Part shown: piece after piece, positions 10,811 to 22,745 of the stretch
Numbering within the stretch: position 1 is the first letter of the stretch
How the letters are laid out: every line of letters starts with the position of its first letter
DNA from: Psilocybe azurescens
Lineage: Eukaryota; Basidiomycota; Agaricomycetes; Agaricales; Agrocybaceae
DNA: 64,000 nt
Direction of reading: 5' to 3'
Assembly (NCBI GenBank): GCA_023853785.1
Contig: JAJIRX010000651.1
Span: forward strand, 1 to 64,000
Program-made: the position numbers and the translations under genes
The notes under the pieces: generated by a model
Seen by the model: the letters and a program-made list of their open reading frames with translations, nothing else
Database searches by the model: none
Told to the model about the DNA's origin: nothing

Positions 10811-11987
10811 TCACTGAAATAATCTAGCACACCTTAAACAACATACCATGTTTCTTATATCTTTATTCACAATGCTAAAACCATAATAAGTAACATTAAA
10901 ATATAACCAATTGATAACATACTTCTTTATTGCATATTCAATGCATATGTTTAAATTATTCTGCTGTACACCAACAAAGAGCATTTTGAGAGCAAGATCA
11001 TCAATTGATGCTGCTGTTTGTTTGATTAACTCTTCAATTTGTTTCTGGTGATCACTTTCATTCTTATCAAGTCCTATTCATGGTGTTCAATCTCTAAATT
11101 GATTTGGTGAATTATAAATCACTTACCCTCAAGCCGAACATAACCCTGTGGGGAAACTGATAGCTTCTAAGTGGCAGCTCAAACTTCTGCTGCAAAGTGT
11201 CCAAAGCATGCTTGGTATTCTGCTTTGGGGTATTGTTTCTGTTCCAAACCTGGCTGATAAGATCATCAAACTTCATGAAGATTGCCACAACTGGCACTGG
11301 TTTTGTGTAAGTTTTAATTACTATTGAAATTTTGTGACAAGCTTACCATTCCATTTGCGATTTTCATTGAAAAACTTAACTTCCAAGTCCAATAATGGGC
11401 GTGATACATCTGGGTCAAAGCAAAACCTACACCCATTGTGATGTGAGGTGCTTCAAATAAAAGATTAGAAAAAAATAAACACATACCATATGATATGAAT
11501 TTGATCATTGACTTCACGAGCCTTTGAACACTCTTCAATGAAATCCATCACAGCCTTTAGTTCCTCCCTCACCCCCTGCCCTCAAAAACCAGGCGAGTCA
11601 TGAAAGATGAACTTTGGGTTACTCTTAAATGTGAATGCTCGACGGACGTCATGGATTCCACGCTACAATGTCAAAAGTCAGTCATTTTGTTGGTGGGAGA
11701 TGCAAAAATTATGGAGGAATAGTACCCTCGAAGTCGGTTCAAGCTATTGACAAATAATAAGTGTCTGATATCTTTCGCAGGGCTGGGTAGCTCACCAGAT
11801 TTTTACCGTCATCATAGATCGATGGCTCTTCAGTCGTGTTACATACCCGCTTTAACAGGGTTGTTTTGCCAGCGTTTGCCCTCCCGATGACAAGAATGCG
11901 GAAATGGGTGTATCTGGCTCGGAGTTTCGCGGCCTCTTTCCTTGATACTGATCCAAATCCCAGGGATTTCTTCAGTCGATTACCCAA
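10811..11987 (-). pseudogene. P-loop GTPase-like gene, frameshifted
   Basis: Five exons can be placed on the minus strand: 11987-11796, 11662-11487, 11426-11347, 11296-11127 and from 11073, all with GT-AG introns of 50-133 nt. Exon 1 starts with ATG and encodes ILVIGRANAGKTTLLKR (P-loop, GxxxxGKT). Exon 2 ends its first part in FIFHDSPGF (DxxG motif). Exon 4 carries IFMKFDDL, at the place of the G4 (N/T)KxD motif. This is the layout of the small G-domain proteins common in basidiomycetes. Two single-base disablements are visible: after DSPGFE at about 11578 (a G run) and at the start of exon 5, where DLDK needs one more base. The C-terminus is uncertain: the frame stops at 10811, but a GTATGTTG donor just before leaves a spliced continuation possible. 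Confidence 0.65.
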
Positions 11988-14280
11988 TGCTTTGACTTTT
12001 GACCCCTTAGCAGGATTTTTGACGATTAGCGGACATCTCGATGGTGAGCGTATTGAAACAACAGTCCGGTTGGGAACTAAAGAGGGGCAGAGGGGCGATG
12101 TCGTCGGTCAACTTCTCATCCCACGGACTGCTGAGCAGCCGCGAACCAGAGTGTGCAGAGAGGGCTATTAATGGATGGCCGGGACTCGGGAAGGAAGCTG
12201 CATCTCATGACCAGTTGAGCGGCTGAGGAGGTGACAAGCCTTCCTTTCCAAATTTACAGCGAACGTTTCATGTCTCTGCATACCTGGTTCCAAATGAAGT
12301 AGAAGTCTGATCCTGACCGAGCCATCGCTGGTTCCCCTTAGATGCGCTCAAGAAAGAATGCAGAATATGACGCCCATCTCCCAACCAGTCGGTCCCCCTC
12401 CCACCAGCCCTGATGACGAGCCCTGAGATTAAAATGACCATGAGATAACTGCCATCACTCAATACTTTCCATCTCCCGTGGACATAATTAATTTACACAC
12501 AAAGAGACATCTATTCTCATCGTCTCTGTGTCTTGTTCAATACACAGCTTCCCTCGTCATCATCCAATTGAGAATAATTCCCGAATACAAGGGTAGTTGA
12601 TTCATAGTCAGTACCATGGTACTCCATGAGCGCGTAAGTATGAAGACTAACAATCTAATGAATGACATACTCTACTGTATGGTATAGATACGCTACAAAT
12701 CAATCTACCACTTCTCAGTCCCCAGTAACACCGGGAAGATTGTATGTATTTGCTACTTTACTACCGTGGCTAGCATTGTGAACGTGGTTAAACGGTCACG
12801 GTGTATGTCTAACCAATATAATAGGAGCAGAGAAGGTGATTCTCTTAGTATCGAAGATAAATATAGATGAGGACGCGCATAGAGTCACAGAAGGTGGTTG
12901 AACGCATAGGCAATGCCAAAAGTAGCCCAGAACCTGTAGGTAAGGCTATGAATTAAGGCTATGAACGGGTCTCGGTAGCTGGAACGAAGACTGGATTAGA
13001 AATTCATAGTAACTTCCTCGGGTTCGAAGCTTTAGGGCAGTGTTCGCGGTATGGAGGCGATGAGAGAATAGGAGCATCAAATCCACATTCAGATATTGAC
13101 ATAACGTACAAGGTTTCGTAGATGGGAGAATAGATGCGATATTAATGTCCTAGAAAAGGTTCCATGAAGGTCACGAGTCGGCGGCAAAGGGAAGAGGAGC
13201 GCCATTGATACTGGAATGGAAGGATGGGTCCTCAACGATTCTCCTCTGGGCGTGCTGCTACACCCCAAGTGACTTTGTGGCACCACTCCTGTCTTGAGAA
13301 TCTATTGGGCGATATACATGTTACCCGCATGGACGGCCATCTCATGGGCGGGAGGATAAAGCGCATGAGGGACCTTGGACGTAGCGACGACTACGCGACT
13401 GTAGAGGATGCAGCAGCAACCGTAGAAGATACAGCAGTAGTAGTGGGGATTGTTGAGACAAGGGGGTTAACGCGTCGGGCGATGGGGAGACACGCAGAAC
13501 ACACTGAGCCTATGAAGGAGGTTCAAAAACAAAAGATGGGTACGTCTCATAGTCCGGAGCGGCACTATCACATACCTTTTGCCTCGAATCGTCACTCTAC
13601 TCTCCAAACGTAGACCAGATTCCAAAGGCAGTGAATGAACGGAACAGTCGACGTTGATATAGTCCGCCATCCAATAGTTTGATCCCAATGTGAATAGCTT
13701 CACTGCGGGCGTGAGCTGTTGGAGACCAGCATACATCAGTCGCCGACGTTTAGACAGCAAAGTTTCGATCAAACAGGTGAGGAATGAGGGCTTACTATCG
13801 AGAGAGTTGGGGTGCATGTTTCGTCTAATGGGAAAATTTCTACATTCAAAGATATGTCGCTTCTTTAATTAGATCAAATCACCTACCTGGAACGCAACTG
13901 AAGTGCGAAGCTGCGATACTAGGCGAAAAGATGAGACATTTTGTTAAAGCTATGTATGGCGACGGGCCGCAGCAGTACCATCCGAATGTGCTAGGCGGAT
14001 GAGATAGTATAAGACAAGTGGAGGTGGACAAGATCAAGACGAGCCAGTTATGAGCAGAGAAAGACGAGCACGTTGCCCAAGGACGAGGTTGATATCAGGT
14101 TATGATGCACAGGGCGGAACAACAGCCGGAAGCTTTCGGGATGTCCCACGGTCAGTTCATAATTGGCACAGACAACCCACCTGAGCCGCGTAATCCCGGA
14201 CATGCTGAGCGCTGGCGCTGAACCCCGGACCGGTTATTTTTACTCACAAGGTGAGACATACTTCTAAATCTATACTTGTT
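11988..14280. other. Intergenic stretch upstream of the GTPase relic
   Basis: Base composition rises to about 50% GC. Open frames up to 129 codons exist (13224-13613 plus, 13467-13817 minus), but they overlap each other on opposite strands and match nothing I recognise. The promoter of the GTPase relic would lie at about 12000-12300, with no clear TATA box. Confidence 0.35.
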
Positions 14281-14334
14281 TCATCCTTCCAATAGCTCTG
14301 CGCTCATCTTGTCTACCCTTCGCGATGAATGCAC

Positions 14335-14510
14335 TAGCGCTCCCTGCGTCCCAATCAGAGAAAATAATGGGCTAAACTCCTGGTGGACATTTCCATAAAC
14401 TCTGTAAAATGTGTATTTGCTGCATACCTCTGATTTTATGAGATAGTTCATGTCCTGCAAATGCGTCGCAGAAAGCTCACGGGGCCGTAGGGGGTGGAGC
14501 AATCTGAGAA
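14335..14510 (+). repeat. Repeat X, copy 1 (inverted relative to 17940-18110)
   Basis: This segment is the imperfect reverse complement of 17940-18110. Shared words include TTTCCATAAACTCTGT, GGGCTAAACT and GTCCCAATC. It lies just upstream of the plus-strand BTB relic. Confidence 0.75.
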
Positions 14511-14767
14511 TGATAGATATGCATCTTGGTACGTCGTTGAATTACAATCAGATAAGGCTTAAAGCGACATACAGCCAACTCGGAAACCACGCATCTGGGG
14601 TATTGGCATACTGTCTATTAGATAATTCCGAAGATTGGGAGTATGGGAGAGCGATGGAAATCTCGTCGAGGGTGATTGCTTACCGTACACGAGCTTCATC
14701 AGCAAAACCCCAACAACAGTATTCCGAACATCCCAAGTCAATGCAGCGATGAATGCACTATGTATCT

Positions 14768-17560
14768 AGTACACTCGCTACCTCTACACTGGCAAAGACT
14801 GCGGCAAAGGCTTCGAGTTCCTCTTCGACTCCTCCGACGTGCGCGAGCACTCCCCCTGGCGGCCTCATCAGCACGTCCGTAGGCGCGGACGGCCTGAGCG
14901 GCGAAAACCCCGAGTCTCTGCGCATCGAGAAGCTCAGGAAAAATCTCGTGTTCATGTGGCGCTTGCGCCTCTGCTTGGACGTGCGCATTGCGCTAACAAA
15001 CAATTTTGGGGGCACGCATATGAGAACACGCCGGCGATCTTCTCGTCTCGCGTTCCCCATATTTCCAAACCGAGCTCGCGGTGTGGCTGGATGCTAAACC
15101 ATCTGCGAACGGGTCCGAACCCCCTTGCCCCCATTCACACCGGCGTCGCTGCACTTCACGCCCAGCTTCATATACACCGGCATGCCCATCTTCTCACATA
15201 GCTCGTACGACCTCTCCAGCGCCTTCGCCATCCTGCGGTCATCCCTCTACCTCTCGCTCTTAACGCTGCACGACGAAGTCCAGGCGCGCATTATCCAGGG
15301 GATGATACACGGGCTGTTCCACGCGTTCGTCCCCCTCTCTGTGTACGAGTCCCTAACCCAAGGTCAGTGGGGCACGGGCGGGTGCCGCGGCCTCTAGTGT
15401 GCGGCGCGGGTGTTGCATTTTGCGATGGAGGAAGACGTGCGGAGCGCGTCCCTGGAACGAGGCGTGCGGCGCAGGTTGGTGGGCATGTTCAGGGAGGGAT
15501 GGTGCACCGTCGAGATCGCGGCGCTCGCCCCGAAACTGCAGCAGTCGCGGCAGCGCGGGGTCGTGAAGCGCATGGCGCCGCGCAATGCGTTCGCGATGCG
15601 TTCGCGATGCTGTGGGCTGCGGAGCATGCATTATGCAAGATCGGGAGTATGATTGAGCCATGGGAGGATGTTGTTAGGGAGATGCTGGGGGCAGGAGAGG
15701 GCGGGCGTGGATGAGGTGCTTGTGCGGGAGAGCGAGCGGTATTTTGATGGGGTTAGGGGTGGAAAGGGTTGGGGTAAAATGGGCAATAGTAGGGAGGAAG
15801 AGGAGGTGAAGGGGGAAGGAACGGAGATGGAGATCATGAGAGGTGGCAGGGCCAGGTTCTAGGCTGGGGAGCGCGTCGAGTGGGCGATGGCAGCTGTGCC
15901 CAAGGGGTGAGGGAGCCCTGAGCGCCTGCACTGTATGCATTTCTTAATTCTTTTTGTAATGTCGTGTGCTGACACACACCTCTTTTTACCAAAAAAAAAC
16001 AGACATCGAAAGGCTGATAGACGACCTGCTCAGCCCACCGTCCTACACGTCCAACAAGGGCCTCTCCCTGACCCCCTCATCACATTCCCTCTCATTCAAC
16101 CTCCTGCCCCTCTTCACTCAAGTGCCAGACAAAACCGAACCACCACCACAACAACAACAGCTTAAAAATCCATAATCATAGGGAACACCATCATCTTCGA
16201 CCGATGTCGAACCACCCGCACACGTCGAAGGTGGACGCGGCGAGCAGCATGTGCGTGAGCATGTTGAGCAGGAGTATCGTGGGTGTGCCTTTGAGCGGGG
16301 CTGAGGCTGGGGGTGGGGGTTTGAGAAGCAGTAGGAATTGTGTGGCGTCATCTGTATGCGCGGGCAGGGATAGGGGCCGAGATGTGGAGCAGAAGCAGAA
16401 TTCACTGTCATCCCCATCTAGTCGGCCCAGTACCGGATCGAGGATAGCGCCGAGTACTGCTGCGAGCGTGTCAAGCATGGCAAGTGAGTGCAAGCACGAT
16501 TTCTGCTGTGCAGCCTGGTGTGGGAGGGCGCACGGCGAGGACGAATCACGATAACAGTAGCATGAAGGAGAAGATGTCGCCTGCGAAGAGGATCGTGTCG
16601 GAAGTGCGCACTGCAAACGCCAACGCCAATGCCGCTTTGAATACATTTAGGAATGCGCCAGACAGGGCGAGGGAAAGGCCGGACTCGAAGCTTACCCCAT
16701 CGATTGTGCAGCAGGATGGTGTTGGATAGTGATATCTATCTTAGTGCTGAGGACGTGGATGCGGATCTAGGCTCTGGAGATAAGGACAGAGATAGGTTGA
16801 GGCTGATGAGAAACATGGAGAGGATGGAGAGGATAGTGAGAGTGTGGCTGAGACGGAGAGGGTATTGTATGGGGAAGGACGGGATGAAGAGGACGTGAAT
16901 ATGAACGTGGACAATTCTGAGGCGGGCGACGACGACGATACCGTCAATTTCAGCGGAAATGGTGATGCCGATGGCAATGAAGACCAAGCACAGGCACATG
17001 ACGATACGCAGAGCCTCACGAGCGTGGACCCGTCGGTTTATCGTAACCCACGACAGGCGGTGCTGCGCGGGCTGGCGACGAACAGCGTCGCGTCTGCTGC
17101 AACACCGGCATCTCGCACAGGCATCCGTACTCGTACAGCGACGACATCAGCCGCGGTGTCGAGGCCGAAATCGCTCGCTCGGTCCATAAAATCCCAGTCG
17201 CCTTCCCATAAAACACCGCCGCACAAAGTGATTATTTCGTCCACGTCCCATCCTCGTCCATCGGCACTTCGCAGTACTCCAGTGCGGTGGGCGGGTCTGT
17301 GGCCGCGCCGTCGAGGCCTTGTTCTAGAGGGAGCGCATACAGTGTCACCACGCCGCGCACGACGACGCACTTGGCGGGAGCCGGGAGCAGGCCGACGCCA
17401 TCGCCATCTACTTCGCTGCCCTTGTCGAGGTGTTTACGAGGTCGATCTCGGGTGGGAGCAAGAGACCAGTGTCCAACGCGTCTACTGCGACGGACACGAG
17501 CAACGCGAACACGTATCACACCGCGTCCGGGTGTTGCATGGTTGTCTGTGTCTGTACGCC
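14768..17560 (+). pseudogene. BTB/POZ-domain gene relic, copy A
   Basis: Homologous to copy B at 19258-21915 on the other strand. In order, read in shifting frames: RYLYTGKDCGKGFEFLFDSS at 14780, a BTB core (LVFMWRLRLCLDVRIALTNN, then a damaged AIFSS...HISK) at 14930-15080, the C-terminal BTB/back region (SLHFTPSFIYTGMPIFSH...LHDEVQARIIQGMIHGLFH) at 15150-15355, and EEDVRSASLERGVRRRLVGM at 15425. The LIDDLLSPPSYTSNKGLSL segment at 16015 follows an intron-like gap. A long Ser/Thr/Pro/Asp-rich disordered tail runs from about 16204 to 17290 or beyond (PMSNHPHTSK, DSEAGDDDD-like and SRPKSLARSIKSQSP parts). At least five frame changes occur and the N-terminal part seen in copy B is missing. BTB domains mediate protein dimerisation, but no product is expected here. 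Confidence 0.65.
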
Positions 17561-17784
17561 AGAGGAGAACGTCAGTAAGGTGCATGACAAGTATGGGTAC
17601 AGCTGGGAGGCGCGGGAGGTCGGCGGTGGGCTCACCAGTGCATGCGCGGATGCGCAGGATCTCGGGCACGAGTGTGAGCTCTCTGGAGAGCAAAAGTTCA
17701 GTCGGCAGGCAGAATACACTACAAATACCATGACGAGTAGATGCAAAGTAGATGATGACGACACCATGCGCCATTGTCATGGGA

Positions 17785-17885
17785 AAAGGAAATAAGGCTG
17801 GGAAACAGATGGCGAGATGCGAGTGAAAAATCAGAACGATGTTTAGCTGGAGTTGCTTAGTCACCTAGCCCTAACCCAAGTAACT
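17785..17885 (-). repeat. Dispersed repeat R, copy 1
   Basis: Reverse complement shares GGGTTAGGGCTAGGTGACTAAGC and the following zone with 49370-49500, including CCGATTTTTCAC-type words and CTTATTTCCTTTTC. A third, shorter relative is at 25483-25560. Its nature is unknown. Confidence 0.6.
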
Positions 17886-17939
17886 GCCTTGTGTTTGTGC
17901 TCGGGTTCCTCATCGCAAACTCTCCATAACACTGGTCGT

Positions 17940-18110
17940 GGAGATTGCTCCACCCCCTGTGGCCCCGTGGGCGCTCCGTAATGTTTTGCGCAAGAAATAG
18001 AGTATCTCATAAAATTTGAGGTAGGCAGAAAATACACGTTTGACAGAGTTTATGGAAATATTCACTAGAAGTTTAGCCCGTTATTAGTGCTCGATTGGGA
18101 CACAGGGGAT
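17940..18110 (-). repeat. Repeat X, copy 2
   Basis: Inverted partner of 14335-14510. A simple inverted duplication of the BTB locus would place this copy to the right of copy B; instead it lies between the two BTB copies, so the locus was rearranged after duplication. Confidence 0.75.
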
Positions 18111-18114
18111 TGCT

Positions 18115-19255
18115 GACGAAGAATAGTTATTCGGCGTTGTCGGGTCGCTAGATTCCAGTTCAATGCTTGTACAATGATAGATCCAAAGACTCGGAGCGGA
18201 AGCTAAGTGGCGACGAGGATGATGGTAAGTACAATAGAAGGGGTGGACGTCCGACTGGTTTCACGTGACAGCATCCTCTGATGGAGTGGTACTCATAGCC
18301 CACTGCACCTGAAGCATCATATAGATCTATTAGAAGGTATAAAAGTCCTGTGGATATCAGTTAAGATGTCTTCGTTAGGATATAACACTCACATTGACAG
18401 TGGTCAGTGGAAACAATGCATCCGACGTCAACCTTCACCAATGCCATTTCCACTACTCTTGTTTCATTATCATTATTATAAGATATGTGAGTCGAGAGAG
18501 ACGCCGATGTCAGTGTGTAAGGAACAGCAAAGACTCGGTGACAATAAATCTATTCAACCGCTTGTTTGAGGGGACGCAGCTTGAGTGGATAAGATGCAAA
18601 AATGATATACAGGGAACGGCGTAAAAGAAGTGCGAGTGGTGGTATAACAGTGTCCCGTGGAGGCTATAACTCTGAATTTGGTTGTATCTTGTTGCAAGGT
18701 CGTTCGACCCAAGGCTTCGGATTTTCTTTTCTCACAAGTCATTGATAATGGAATAAGAATGGAGGATTTAGGAGGTCATGCATTATGTATATTAAGTTGC
18801 AACATCAATCCCTGCACAACAGTTGTTCGAAGGTAATATTCACATTCCCGTCTCTCTCAATTTTTGGATATTGACAAGGAGGTTTGGTTTGAGCAGGGAA
18901 TCACGAGGAAGGAATAGTAATGTGGAGTCCGAGTGGGAGCCACGATGCAGGTAATTAGACACGATGATGCCTGAGGTGCAGCGTCCTCAGGAGGGGGATT
19001 CAAAAGTGCATATTTGCATTAGTCAATAGTTTTCGGGAGATGGGAGCCGAGCGAGGGCTTACATGATTAGTGCACCACATACTTTAGACGTCGTCGGTAG
19101 CAGGACGACGGTTGGGTGTGGATAGGAATGGCAGAATGACCTGACAGAATTTTGCCAAGTACCTCAAAGCTCGAGGCAGCCGATGGCCGGGCCACTGACG
19201 GGAAGAAATGAGAGACAGAGTGAGTGGAATGACTTCTCGATGGTGAAGAAACCCT
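18115..19255. other. Intergenic stretch, no gene recognised
   Basis: Short overlapping open frames only (60-76 codons). It lies between repeat X copy 2 and the 3' end of BTB copy B. Confidence 0.4.
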
Positions 19256-19257
19256 TA

Positions 19258-21915
19258 CGCCAGGTCAGTCGGGCCTATCCCTGCCTGTGCGTAAAGACAA
19301 CGCAACACTCCTCCTACTGCTCCTCAAACCCGCACCCGCACCCGCACCCGCACTCAAAGACGCACCTGCGATACTCCTGCTCAGCACGCTTACTCTCATG
19401 CTGCTCGCCGCGTCCACCCTCGACGTGTGCGGGTGGTTCGACATCGGCCGGAGGTGGTGGTGCTGTTGCCTGTGATTATTTCCTGAGTGGTGATGATGAT
19501 TGGGTTTTGTTTGGCGCTTGAGTGCGGAGGGGGAGGAGGTAGAGGGCGAGAGGGAGTGTGAGGAAGGAGAGGGGGAGAGCCCTTTGTTGGAGGTGTAGGA
19601 TGGTGGACTGAGCAGGTCGTCTATTGGGACTCCGATATCTGGTTAAAATAGTGTGTCCATGTTAGTATCATTTCAGGACGGATTGTAGGATAATAAATAA
19701 ATAAAAGCCAAGAAAAAGAAAACGAGAGATGAAATTATTTCTTTTCTCTTTTCTTTTTGTAAAGAAAAGACAGAAAAAAAAAAGACAACGAAAACCAAAA
19801 CTCACGATCACTGATCTCCTTCAATGCCCACCCCTCGAGACAATCGAACCCGCGCTCCATGGGCACATCCAGCCACCGCTTCCCGATCCACTTCAGCAGC
19901 TCGATCCGCGCCTGCTCGACCTGCACGTGCACATGCGACGTGACAGGGAGCATGGGCGCGGAGGTATCCGTGGGGTGTGGGCGCAGGAGGATGGAGGAGA
20001 TGAGCATCTGTGGTGTTGCGTGTGTGTTGTGTGGGATTTAGCAATCAGTTCTTAAGAAAGAGGAGAGCGAAACGAAATGAAACGCACCTGATACAGCGCA
20101 GGTGCCCACGGCTCATGCACCCCTCTGAGTACAGCATCGCCCACTTGACGTGCTCCCCATCCTCAAACCTGACCCCGCCGCTCCTCATAATCTCCATCCA
20201 CTCCCCTGCCTCCCCATCGTCCTCTCCCTCCGTAACATCGCCCTTCTCATCCCCACCTCCAACAGCACCAAAACATCACTCGCTCTCTCTTGCCAGCACC
20301 TCGTCCACGCCCACCCGTCCCTGTACGAGCATTTCCTGCACAACATCCGCCCACAGCTCAATCACACTCCCAAAATTCCTTAACACATGCTCCGCTGCCC
20401 ACAGCATCGCGAACGCATTGCGCGGCGTCGTGCGCCTGCCCATCCCCTCAACAATGAGTCCCGCAGCTTCGGTGACAAGGCTGCGAACTCTGCGGTGCAC
20501 CACCCTCCCCGAACATGCCCACCAGCGCCCGCCGCGCGCCTCTTTCCAGGAACACGTTGCGCACATCTTCCTCTATCGCGAACTCGAGCACGCGCGGCGC
20601 GCGCCATGCGCACTGCCGGCAGCGGCACTCGCCCGTGCCCCACCGGCCCTGCGTGAGCGACTCGTACGCGGCGAAGGGGATGAACGCGTGGAAGAGCCCG
20701 TGCATCATCTCCTGAATTATTCGGGCTTGGACTTCGTCGTGCAGCGTGGAGAGGGAGAGGTAGAGGGAGGAGCGCAGGATCGCGAAGGCGGTGGAGAGGT
20801 CGTAGGAGCGGTGCGAGAAGATGAGCGTGCCGGTGTAGATGAAGCCGAGCGTGAAGTGCAGCGAGGCGGGGGTGAAGGGGGCGAGGGGAGCGTTAGTGTG
20901 GGTGGTTCGGACCCGTTCGCAGATGGTGTAGCGTTCGGCCATGCAATCAAGGCAGTGTGGAAGTATGGGGAGCGAGAGACGAGGATGAAGCGGTGCGAGG
21001 AAAATATGGCGGTCGTGTTCTCGTGGTGTGCGCCCCCAAAATTGCCCGTCAGCGCGATCCGCACGTCCGAGTAAAGCCGTGAGCGCCACATGAAGACGAG
21101 GTCCTTATGCAGCTTGTCGATGCGCAGGGACTCGGGGTCGTTGCCGCTCAGCCCGTCTGCGCCTGCGGACCCGGCGAAGGGGCTGCCAGGGGGCCGCTCG
21201 CGCGCGTCGGAGGAGTCGAAGAGGAATTCGAAGGCCTCCCCGAAGCCCTTGCCCGTGTACAGGTACTCGAGCTCGTCGGAGAAGAGGGAGGGGTTGATGT
21301 TTGTCGTGAGGCGCAGCAACGTAGGGTGCGACCCATGTGGTGCAACAGAGCCATGGGCGAGGGAGGTGGACGGCGCGGGGACGGCGTGCGGCGGTCGAGT
21401 GCGAGGTTGATGGACGATTCGAGTCCGAGTGATAGCGCAGATTCCCCGGGGTAGGACAGGGAGGGACGAGTACGGCGCCGACGACACAGCGCCGTTCGCG
21501 CGGAATGTGAAGTAGCGGCTCTGGAAGCTGGGCGGGGCTCTCGCATACACAATCCCTGAGATGCGAGCAATGATGCCGCTTGAAAATCGAGCAAAGACTG
21601 CCAGTGGCGAGAACACACACCTTTGTGTCCCCAGACCTCCTCGAAAACCCTGTTCTTATCCTCCTCCTCGCTGCCCACGAGCTCCCACACCACATCAGGG
21701 AATCGATCCTTAGCGTGGTGGAAGAGCGATTCCAAATCGTGCTGCCATGCGAGTGTCGAGTTCTTCGTAGCTTCCTGCAGTCCTGGCGGCGGCGGCGTGG
21801 CTAGCACTAGTTGGGCGGCCGTTACATATGTCGCTGGCCAGCGTGTATGACTATGAAGAGGTTTGCAACCAACGAGCAAGTTGCCAACAACGATGACCAC
21901 AAACACGAGGCGCAC
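19258..21915 (-). pseudogene. BTB/POZ-domain gene, copy B, frameshifted
   Basis: More complete than copy A. In order on the minus strand: FHHAKDRFPDVVWELVGS (about 21720) and WGHK at a GTGTGTGT donor (21625); then, after an intron, YARAPPSFQSRYFTFRANGA; FSDELEYLYTGKGFGEAFEF; the BTB core with LYSDVRIALTGNFGG and AIFSSHRFILVSRSPYFHTA (21080-20960); FTPASLHFTLGFIYTGTLIF; EEDVRNVFLERGARRALVGM; NAFAMLWAAEHVLRNFGSVI; an intron; RPHPTDTSAPMLPVTSHVHV...RGFDCLEGWALKEISDR; an intron; DDLLSPPSYTSNKGLSPSPS; and a His/Ser/Ala-rich tail. Reading it needs frame changes at about 21460, 21340, 20880, 20510 and 20465, several in C or G runs, so it is either decayed or damaged by assembly indels. The GC-rich wobble positions show it was a real gene. 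Confidence 0.7.
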
Positions 21916-21959
21916 ATTTCCGGGTTAGGGTTGTGTGTGACAGGAGTAACTTATCGTGA

Positions 21960-22737
21960 CTGCTAGAGTATCGATAGGTACTTGTGGTGAGGGCCAAGGC
22001 TTTGCCCGGCATTAACGAGTTCTTTTATTTTTTTACACCTGAATTTGCAATAAAATATATGTCATAATAATTGTTATTATATTATTAATAATCATGATTC
22101 ATGATAATTTAATCACATGTCAGCCAGTTACTGGTTACTTGCAGCAAATTCATATGACATTAGCAAGATCAAGTGGATTCATGTGAGTTGTTGAATCTGT
22201 TAGCCTTAGAATCAAACAAGACATCAAATTTATCTAAAGAGAACAAGTCAGATGATCAACTGAGGAGTTGAACAAGGGATAGTCATAGGTGCATCTGAAA
22301 ATCACAATTACTTTGGTGGGATATACTTTATGAATCTTACATCTTTACTAAAGATAAAAATTAATAAGTGAAAAGTAATTTTAAGAGGAATTAACAAAAG
22401 TGATGTAAATAATTGGTATGCATAAGAGAGAAAGAGTCAAACTCCAAATCACTGAGAGAACAAGATTTGAAGCGCACATAAAGTTTATCAGATGGGCATG
22501 CAAAAACTGTTGTGAATAATGAGGATCAAATTTTTTAGTAAGCTTAGTTTTTCTTCTTTTTCGTCAACTGATATATCCTTGTTCTAATACTGCTTCAAAT
22601 TCAAACAAATCTATATGTTTAATGTCTTCTACTGAGCAAGAGAATACTCAGACTAAAGATAAGAGTTTCATTATGCAATAATCAGATTCTATTGAATAGT
22701 AACTCATATTTTGCAGCATTGGCTGCTTTGTTGTCTC
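21960..22737. other. AT-rich intergenic stretch, nothing recognised
   Basis: Composition drops sharply to AT-rich immediately left of the BTB copy B promoter side. No open frame above about 60 codons and no repeats shared with the rest of the window were seen. Confidence 0.4.
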
Positions 22738-22745
22738 AATACACA

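Noticed and set aside
17232..17864. 210-codon minus-strand frame opposite the BTB copy A tail
   Set aside because: The plus strand carries the Ser/Thr/Pro-rich disordered tail in the same orientation as the BTB domain; the minus frame has no recognisable motif.
19183..19521. Hydrophobic plus-strand frame (and its counterpart at 16191-16646 minus) suggesting a membrane protein gene convergent with BTB
   Set aside because: The opposite strand continues the BTB gene into a Ser/His/Ala-rich tail in both copies (PMSNHPHTS), so the Leu-rich frame is its antisense shadow.
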